DNA of 64,000 bases, from positions 1,054,001 to 1,118,000 of the forward strand of contig JAEBUN010000001.1 in the NCBI GenBank assembly GCA_023014365.1, given 5' to 3'. The translations under genes and the position numbers were made by a program. Of this stretch, positions 58,260 to 64,000 are shown one piece after another. Position 1 is the stretch's first letter; the number at the start of each line of letters is the position of its first letter. Under the pieces are notes generated by a model that was not told the origin of the DNA, did not search any database, and worked only from the letters and a program-made list of their open reading frames with translations. This DNA is from Lepiota brunneoincarnata (Eukaryota > Basidiomycota > Agaricomycetes > Agaricales > Agaricaceae).

Positions 58260-59262
58260 GGATGGGTTGTTGAATTTCTGGAGTAGGGGATGTGTCAGGT
58301 CTTCCGAGCTGGGCATTTGGTCCATTTGTGTTGGGGTTGGAAAACTACACAGTGGGAGCATTGGTACTTGATGCAGTCATAAGAGTAATGCCCTGGGGCA
58401 TATTGTTTGCACCTGAGGCAGGCAAATTGGGGGCAGTCCATGGCCCAGTGTCCTGTATGTCTGCATTGGATGCAGACTGATCTGTTGGTGGTTTGGGGGT
58501 TGGTTCATGAGTGAATGGGATTGGGGGAGTTCTGAACTGGGACATGGTTATCAGTGATGGTGTGGGTGGTGTTCCCATTGGGGGTGAGATGTCTGAAAGG
58601 GTTTCTGAGATTGGTGGACTTCTTTCCCTTATTGGGAGTGGTGGTGGTGATAGTAGTAGGGGTTGTTGTGGCAGCGCAGGTGATGGTTGCGGTGGGGGGC
58701 TGCAAGGTATGTACCTCATTTCACTTGGGTAAATTCTTTGACACCTTGGACATGAGGCTCGATCATGAGCGGAGAAGTTGCTCGAGTGATTCTGCCCAGG
58801 CCCATTGCATATTGTACACAGTAGCGAGAGCCTTAGTCTGTTGTACATGGTGGGTATAGTCATACCAGAGTTGTTGGTCATATTCCAAAATTGGAGAGTG
58901 TTCCAATTTATTTGTAAGGGCTCTGTCAGTGGCAGCCTCATGCAGATCTCCGTCAGAAGGGTAATCTGGTCCATGTGGTCATACTCCAGCTGTATGGTAT
59001 CTAAGGGAGGTGGCTGGGGTGACTGTTGGTTCTGGGGTGGCATTGGGATCAGGGATCTTGTCTCTGAGGGAGGCGTAAGCAGCGGTGAAGGTGTGAGAGG
59101 GGGTGTTGGGAGATGGGGCCAGAATGGGAGTTGTTTGAAGTGTTGTATGTTCAACACTTGCATTGTTGACAATGATGATAGAAGATGATGAGGAAGTTGG
59201 GGAGGGTGTTGTGGAGTAAGGGGGAGTGGTTTGAGGGTGATTGAGGTCGAGGTTCATGGGCA
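58260..59262 (-). pseudogene. Element G2: extra 3' ORF with zinc knuckles
   Basis: Downstream of the chromodomain the minus strand encodes MPMNLDLNHPQTTPP, a long Pro/Ser/Thr-rich stretch, a conserved core (INWNTLQFWNMTNNSG, LLCTICNGPGQNHSS, RASCPRCQRI) and, in the next frame from about 58510 to 58300, CIQCRHTGHWAMDC, CLRCKQYAPGHYSYDC and CSHCVVFQPQHKWTKC. Three consecutive Cys/His knuckles suggest RNA or DNA binding. G1 carries a homologue and G3 its truncated start. The frame change near 58510 makes this copy defective as written. Confidence 0.65.
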
Positions 59263-59644
59263 TCTTTTCTTTAAGTATGTTTGGTGTGAGAGCAAAGTTG
59301 TCTTTGGTAGGTTTTGGTGGGTTCCTGGTCTTTCTGGGGAATTCCATGAGCTTCTTTATACTTGGTTAGGTATTCTTCAGCATTTGCGCAGAGTGTTTCA
59401 TTGGTGATCCACTCATTCTCCATGTGGGAGTATCCTTTCCATTTGACATAGTATTGGAGTTTTCCGTGATATCGGCAGTGATTAAGAATAGTTTCTATTT
59501 CATATTCTTCTTCTTCGTTGATGATGTCTGGTGGTGGTGGAGTCAGATGAGATCTGTATGCTTCTGTTTTGGTATATGGGGTTAGAATATTTCAGTGGAA
59601 TACCAGATGTATCTTCCATTTGATCAGAAGTTTTAATGTGTATG
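59263..59644 (-). pseudogene. Element G2: chromodomain
   Basis: Minus-strand frames give YEIETILNHCRYHGKLQYY, VKWKGYSHMENEWITNE and EEYLTKYKEAHGI, equivalent to the G3 chromodomain. The solo LTR at 59650 separates it from the integrase tail. Confidence 0.7.
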
Positions 59645-59649
59645 TCAGT

Positions 59650-59970
59650 TGTAAGGGGACTAGCATTTGTGCACCCCCTTACGCAAGGTATGTCTAGGGG
59701 TCTGCGGTTGGGTGTCTGGGCTCAGGCCTCTCTAGCCGATGCCTGATGCCTAAGCCCGGCCTCGGCCTTCGGCCACCCCCATCCCCAAGTCCAATCCACA
59801 TACAACTGACATTGTTTGTGTATTGTCTGCATATGTTATATTCTAGTAGCTACGTAGTGTTTGGCTACCCGGTCTGTGCGCAGACCACTATGTATATAAG
59901 TAGTGTGGGTGTTGATTGTATTTGCCACCCAAATATCAAACTGGTTCCAGCGCTCTTACTTCCCCTAACA
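59650..59970 (+). mobile_element. Solo LTR, family L1 (321 bp), TCAGT target duplication
   Basis: TGTAAGGGGACTAGC to CTTCCCCTAACA, with TCAGT at 59645-59649 and 59971-59975. Contains GTATATAAGTAG. CpG-rich core (GGCCTCGGCCTTCGGCC) compared with its host. Inverse orientation to 42931-43241. Confidence 0.92.
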
Positions 59971-59975
59971 TCAGT

Positions 59976-61265
59976 GGTGATAAGACTTCTGAGATAAGGA
60001 AAGGTCCTAGTCGTTTTGGGGATATTTTGTTGGAGATGAAGGGGAGTTTGAGGTTCTTGGCTTCTAGCCATACTTTTTGATGTGTTTCAAGGGGTTTGAC
60101 AGTTCTTCTGGTTCTTTGTTTCATAATATTGGCAGAGAGTTGATGTGCTGCATGTGCTTCTTTTCTGGCATCATCAAGGAGTCTGATGTGTTCATCTACT
60201 GATGGAAAGTTTGATGTTTCCATTACCGTGGGTATTGGCGGAGGGTTGTATCCCATGATTAGTTCAAATGGGGATTTCTGCCTTGAGGCATGTATTTTGG
60301 AGTTGTGTGCGAATTCGGCAATAGGGAGGGTTTCTGACCAGTCAAGGGGGTTCCTGGTGCAGTATATGGTGAGGTAGGTTTTGATTTCCTGGTTGTATCA
60401 TTTGGTGGAACCATCTGTCTGGGGGTGGTATGCAGTTGAGAATGCTTGTTGGATGTTTAGGCATTTGGCTAGCTCTTGGAGGGAGTTGGCAGCAAATCTG
60501 GGGTCTTGATCTGATATGATTTTGTTGGGTAATCCAAATCTAGTGAAGGCTTTTTCTATTAATAGTCTTCCGATGTTGTCGGCACTTGATCGATCTGAGG
60601 TTGGGATGAAATTCCCCCCTTTGTAAGGCCATGGTCCACCATGGACAATATTGCATTATGGCCAGCGCTAGGCAGTAGACCAGTGATAAGATCCCATGAG
60701 ATTTGAGCAAATGGGCATTTGGAAGATGATGGTGGGATCGGTTGAGTTGGTGTGTGATCCAGTCTGTGTATGATTTTGTGTTGTTGGCATTCAGGACAGC
60801 CTTTGATGTAGTTCTTTATGAATGTCAACATTCCTGGCCAATATACTTCTTTCTTGGTGAGACAGTATGTTTCTTGTTCTCCAGGGTGGCCATATGTAGG
60901 GTGGTTGTGGTATCTTGCAATGACATCACATCTGAGTTGAAGGTCTTCTGGAATGATGACATGTTCTTGGAACATGAGGAGTGGACCGTTTGAGGTTGGG
61001 ACCATTCTGAAGTCTTTATTGGCAGTGTTAGGGTGGGTTTCCTTCAGGAGTTTGAATGCTTTGGTGGTTCTAGCATTGTATTTGGGTGATTCTGTGATTC
61101 TTTCTTGGAGTTCTGTATTGACGGTGGGGATAAAGAGGTGTTCTGGGAGTACCATGATCAAGTTTTGATCTTCTATGTCAGCTGTGGCAACAAAGAGGTT
61201 GTTTGGAAGCATAGTGATGTCTTCATTATTGTTATTCTCATCAGGGACATGGTCTGGATGTCTTG
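59976..61265 (-). pseudogene. Element G2: integrase and tail
   Basis: Minus strand from 61212: HNHPTYGHPGEQETYCLTKK and GCPECQQHKI (zinc domain), SWDLITGLLPSAGHNAILSM (first Asp), SDQDPRF at about 60503-60514 (Gln replaces the Arg of SDRDPRF; CGA to CAA), AYHPQTDGSTK, then MGYNPPPIPTV and the GPFLISEVL linker. The third acidic residue reads Lys in STK (family: Glu). Confidence 0.8.
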
Positions 61266-61880
61266 ATAGGGCATCTGGTGCAGGGATCTTTGATCCTGGG
61301 ATGTGTTCTAATTTGAAATTGTAGTCGGCAAGGGTCTGGACCCATCATGCTTGTCAGTGGTTGATTTTCTGGGGTTTATGCCAGTATGTGAGGTTTTGGT
61401 GATCTGTTCTGATACAGACAGTATGGGGGCTGCCAAGGAGATAGTGGCACCATTCTTCAAGGGCTCAGATAATAGTGAGGAGTTCCCTGTCATAGATGTC
61501 ATAGTTGCATTCCACTGGTCTGAACGTCTTTGAATAGAACAATATGGGTTTCCATATTCCATTGATATCATGTTGTACAGGACAGCTCCTGATGCAAATT
61601 TAGAAGCATCAGCTTCTATTTCGAAGGGTTTTGTGGAGTCAGGCATGAGGAGTACCAGTTCTTTTAAGAATTTGTTCTTGAGCATTTCAAATGCTTTTTG
61701 TTGTTCTTCTTTCCATTCAAATTTGTTTGATTTGGATAGGAATTGGTTAAGGGGTTTGGTGTGGTGGGAGTAGCTGCAGATGAACTTCTGGTAGAAGTTG
61801 CAGAATCCGATGAATTTCCAAATGTGTTGGACTGTTTTTGACACTGGCCAGTCTTCTATGGAGCATCGTGGCATGTGTCA
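61266..61880 (-). pseudogene. Element G2: RNase H, with most of the RT deleted
   Basis: Minus strand has IEDWPVSKTVQHIWKFIGFC, FYQKFICSYSHHTKPLNQF and [17 protein letters not shown]. One base is missing near 61575 relative to G3 (a -1 change). The RT palm and fingers are absent: protease-region sequence (NAKVTHATML) is followed directly by the RT end, a deletion of about 850 bp compared with G3. Confidence 0.75.
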
Positions 61881-62197
61881 CTTTGGCGTTTACTTCTAAC
61901 GGGGTTAGAAGCATTGGGTTCATTTCTCTTTCTAAAGAGAAGGTGTCGAGGTCAACATTTGATAGGTTGATGTATTCTTTGGGGTTTTCCTCAGGTTGAG
62001 AGGTTTTTCCAGCTATTATGTCCATGGCGATGGAGTTGAGTTTGACAGGTCATCATAGGGTTCTGAGTAGTTTGGAAAAGTCCTGGTGATTGATTTGGGG
62101 TTTCCAAGAGAATGTCTTGGTCTTCCAGAGTTTATCAAGGGAATGTCCTTCTGAGTTCTGGAATGTGCAGGGGCACATTGATTGACAGTGTTCCTTT
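61881..62197 (-). pseudogene. Element G2: protease-region remnant with internal deletion
   Basis: Retains KTFSWKPQINHQDFSKLLRT and SLEREMNPMLLTPLEVNAK but lacks the roughly 370 bp that carry the DSGA active site in G3; the join lies at about 62130 (after GGACATTCCCTTGATAAACTC on the coding strand). Confidence 0.75.
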
Positions 62198-62900
62198 TTA
62201 AAAATCCTGGAATGGACACATCTCCAGATCCTCAGCTAGTGCAGAGTGGAGTTCTTGTTGGAGTTCAGGGTCAAGGTCATTGACCATTTGGTGCATCTGA
62301 GATGCGACTTCTGCGACAGCAAGGGAGTATTTGTGTTGTGGTGATTGTTGGGCATTCCAGTTTGGGAATCCAGGGCGAGTGTTTTGTTGTCCAGAAAAAG
62401 GATGGTTTGGGTTTCTTGCAGGGTGAGGAGGATTGGTACACATTCCTGGGAAGCATCTGGCTGGCAGTGGTTGTGGGCATTTACTGACCCAATGGTCTTT
62501 AGCTCCACATCGGAAGCATTCTTGGTTCTGATATGATTTCATTTGTTGTCCAGTGACAATGGCATCTAACTCCAATGGTTCTTGTGCGGAGTCTTCTTTG
62601 GCATATTCCAGTTGTGGAATTTCGGGATAAGGATCTTTGAATCCTTCTTCTATTGCAGCATGGCCTATTTCCATGGCATGCAGGTCTTGTGGAGTGAAAC
62701 ATGGAGCATTACTCCTTTGGTAGAATTGTGCATAGGGCATGTTGTTGTTTGGATGGTTTGGTCCGCAATTGGGTTGGTATTGGTTCCTTTGAGGGAACAT
62801 ATTCCTTGGGGTACCATAAAGGGCTTTGATTCTGCGGAAGTTGTCATCGAGTTTGTTGGCTCGGGTATACCAAGCGGTGATGGTTGTTGGAGGGTTCTCT
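62198..62900 (-). pseudogene. Element G2: C-terminal half of gag
   Basis: One frame from about 62900 to 62198: WYTRANKLDDNFRRIKALYG, EPLELDAIVTGQQMKSYQNQ, an intact CCHC knuckle CFRCGAKDHWVSKC and the terminal PFQDF. The capsid half found in G3 is missing; similarity starts at the ENPPTTI codons, where repeat X is joined. Confidence 0.8.
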
Positions 62901-64000
62901 GATGAAAAGGTGGAGAAACTTTCGTTGTTTTAAATATAGATAGTGGGCTTGTTTTCACTAAGCTTAGCTGCAATTCGATAAGCTTAAGCTAATACAAGTG
63001 GAATGAGATAGATAATGAACAGTTTCATCTTTTAGGGTGTTCTGGGGGTGTGTTCTGACAGCGAAATTCAAGAGAGTAGTGTTTTTAGAGGTTAACGAAC
63101 AGCCGTTGAAGTTATCTTAGCCGTACGGTGCAACAATGAAAGGACAATCCCTGCCAATTCAAAGCACTGGGTCTCTGGTCTCTGGTCTCTGGTCTCTGGT
63201 CTCTGAACTCTGGTCTCTGTCTCTGTCTCTGTCTCTAGCACTCTGGAACTCTAAACTCTAAACTCTGGTCTCTGTCTCTAGTACTCTGGAACTCTAAACT
63301 CTAAACTCTGGTCTCTGTCTCTGTCTCTGGGTTGGTCGACGACTGAAGAAATCACACTTAACGACGCACACTAAATAGCCCTCTGAAACCGTTCTTGATC
63401 ACAGCTCGCAGACTTGTGTGTGGAAGTGGGGGTGAGACCTCTTGCTTCTTCACGAACAAGTGCGACCGTATTTATATTGTTTGGATACATACGAGAGATA
63501 GTAAATATGAAATAGAAAACAATAAGCTTAATTGTTACAGGCACTGTAGAACATTTTGGAAGGTTTGGCAGCATTTCTACCTCACCCTGGGTTATGGGTT
63601 TTTCTCTGATTAACGAATGGCAATCCAGCCAGACGTGTTCCGTGCTCGTCTGCATTATTCTGCGTCCACGCGAGCACGTTAAGTTTCTGGATCAATTATG
63701 ATCGGAATGTATAGCGGATGGACAATTCCTTGATCCATTGTAATTAATCTCAGTTAAACAGTATGCCAAAGTGCTGGGACCCCCAAAGCACTTGTTAATT
63801 AGGAGTCTTTGATATTTCTAGGGTTTTGGGCATTGGGTATTGCCTCCCGAACGTTGGACGTTCCGTTCCGTGGTCTGGTCATCATTATTGAACTTGCTAT
63901 AGACGTAATATGCCTGCGACAGCCGCTAGGTACATTCTTTTATGTTCAAACGCATTCGGGTTCATCAGAAAACGGCTCATAAGGTCCCTTGATGCGACCG
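62895..64000 (-). repeat. Repeat X, copy 3 (runs off the window; CpG-rich)
   Basis: Reverse orientation to 36476-37745 and colinear with it over its whole visible length. It retains CpG at many sites where copy 1 has TpG/CpA, so it looks younger or less deaminated. Its inner end joins the truncated gag of G2. Confidence 0.75.
63170..63332. repeat. CTCTGGT / CTCTGTCT minisatellite inside repeat X
   Basis: Short 7- and 6-bp units (TCTGGTC, TCTGTC) are interspersed with two copies of a CTCTGGAACTCTAAACTCTA segment. The corresponding array in copy 1 (about 37413-37470) is much shorter. Confidence 0.85.

Noticed and set aside
63170..63332. CRISPR-like array of short repeats
   Set aside because: Units are 6-7 bp without unique spacers, inside a eukaryotic repeat; it is a minisatellite.

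Overview
The window comes from a filamentous fungus, almost certainly an Agaricomycete (mushroom-forming basidiomycete). Genes have many 40-60 nt GT/AG introns. The families present fit this group: a basidiomycete-type non-reducing PKS, DUF2235 proteins, a TET/JBP-like dioxygenase remnant and chromodomain Ty3/gypsy elements. The species cannot be named from the sequence.

Layout. 1-35 kb is a mostly single-copy, CpG-containing gene region. It holds debris at 0-2.2 kb (an orphan promoter copy and a minus-strand remnant of a transcription factor whose intact relative lies at 31.7-34.6 kb), a frame-broken membrane protein (2.8-6.1 kb), a tandem duplication carrying two MDR-type oxidoreductase copies (about 6.2-11.8 kb), two DUF2235 hydrolase genes (13.6-16.0 and 17.4-19.7 kb) separated by a 691-bp terminal-inverted-repeat element, a 9-exon non-reducing polyketide synthase on the minus strand (19.9-26.9 kb; SAT-KS-AT-PT-ACP-ACP-TE), a carrier-domain scrap, a 4.5-kb stretch without supported genes, and an intact 10-exon transcription factor that combines two C2H2 fingers with a Zn(II)2Cys6 cluster. 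The PKS, oxidoreductases and regulator resemble a secondary-metabolite locus of the orsellinic-acid-synthase type. That they work together is inference.

From about 35.3 kb to the end the window is a nested transposable-element block that is visibly poor in CpG. It holds three decayed chromodomain Ty3/gypsy bodies (G1 minus, 39.1-43.7; G3 plus, 43.7-50.3; G2 minus, 57.5-62.9), three solo LTRs plus one LTR-ORF carrier with perfect 5-bp target duplications, other LTRs without them, a 1.2-kb unclassified repeat in opposite orientations near the two ends of the block, a TET/JBP-type dioxygenase pseudogene beside a large imperfect palindrome, and two small genes with a CxxC-x6-C motif. Several inactivating changes, including one in the integrase catalytic motif of all three gypsy copies, are exactly CpG to TpG/CpA, which suggests cytosine methylation and deamination or a RIP-like process.

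Gene-level bookkeeping. I spliced the main genes by hand and summed exon lengths. The transcription factor (2331 nt) and DUF2235 gene 1 (1635 nt) are perfectly in frame. The PKS (6541 nt), oxidoreductase copy 1 (1039 nt) and DUF2235 gene 2 (1832 nt) are off by +1, +1 and +2. Oxidoreductase copy 2 carries three extra bases and the membrane protein three same-direction frame changes. All ten breaks in single-copy genes are in the insertion direction, so either uncorrected read errors or real decay must be decided before any of these genes is called dead.
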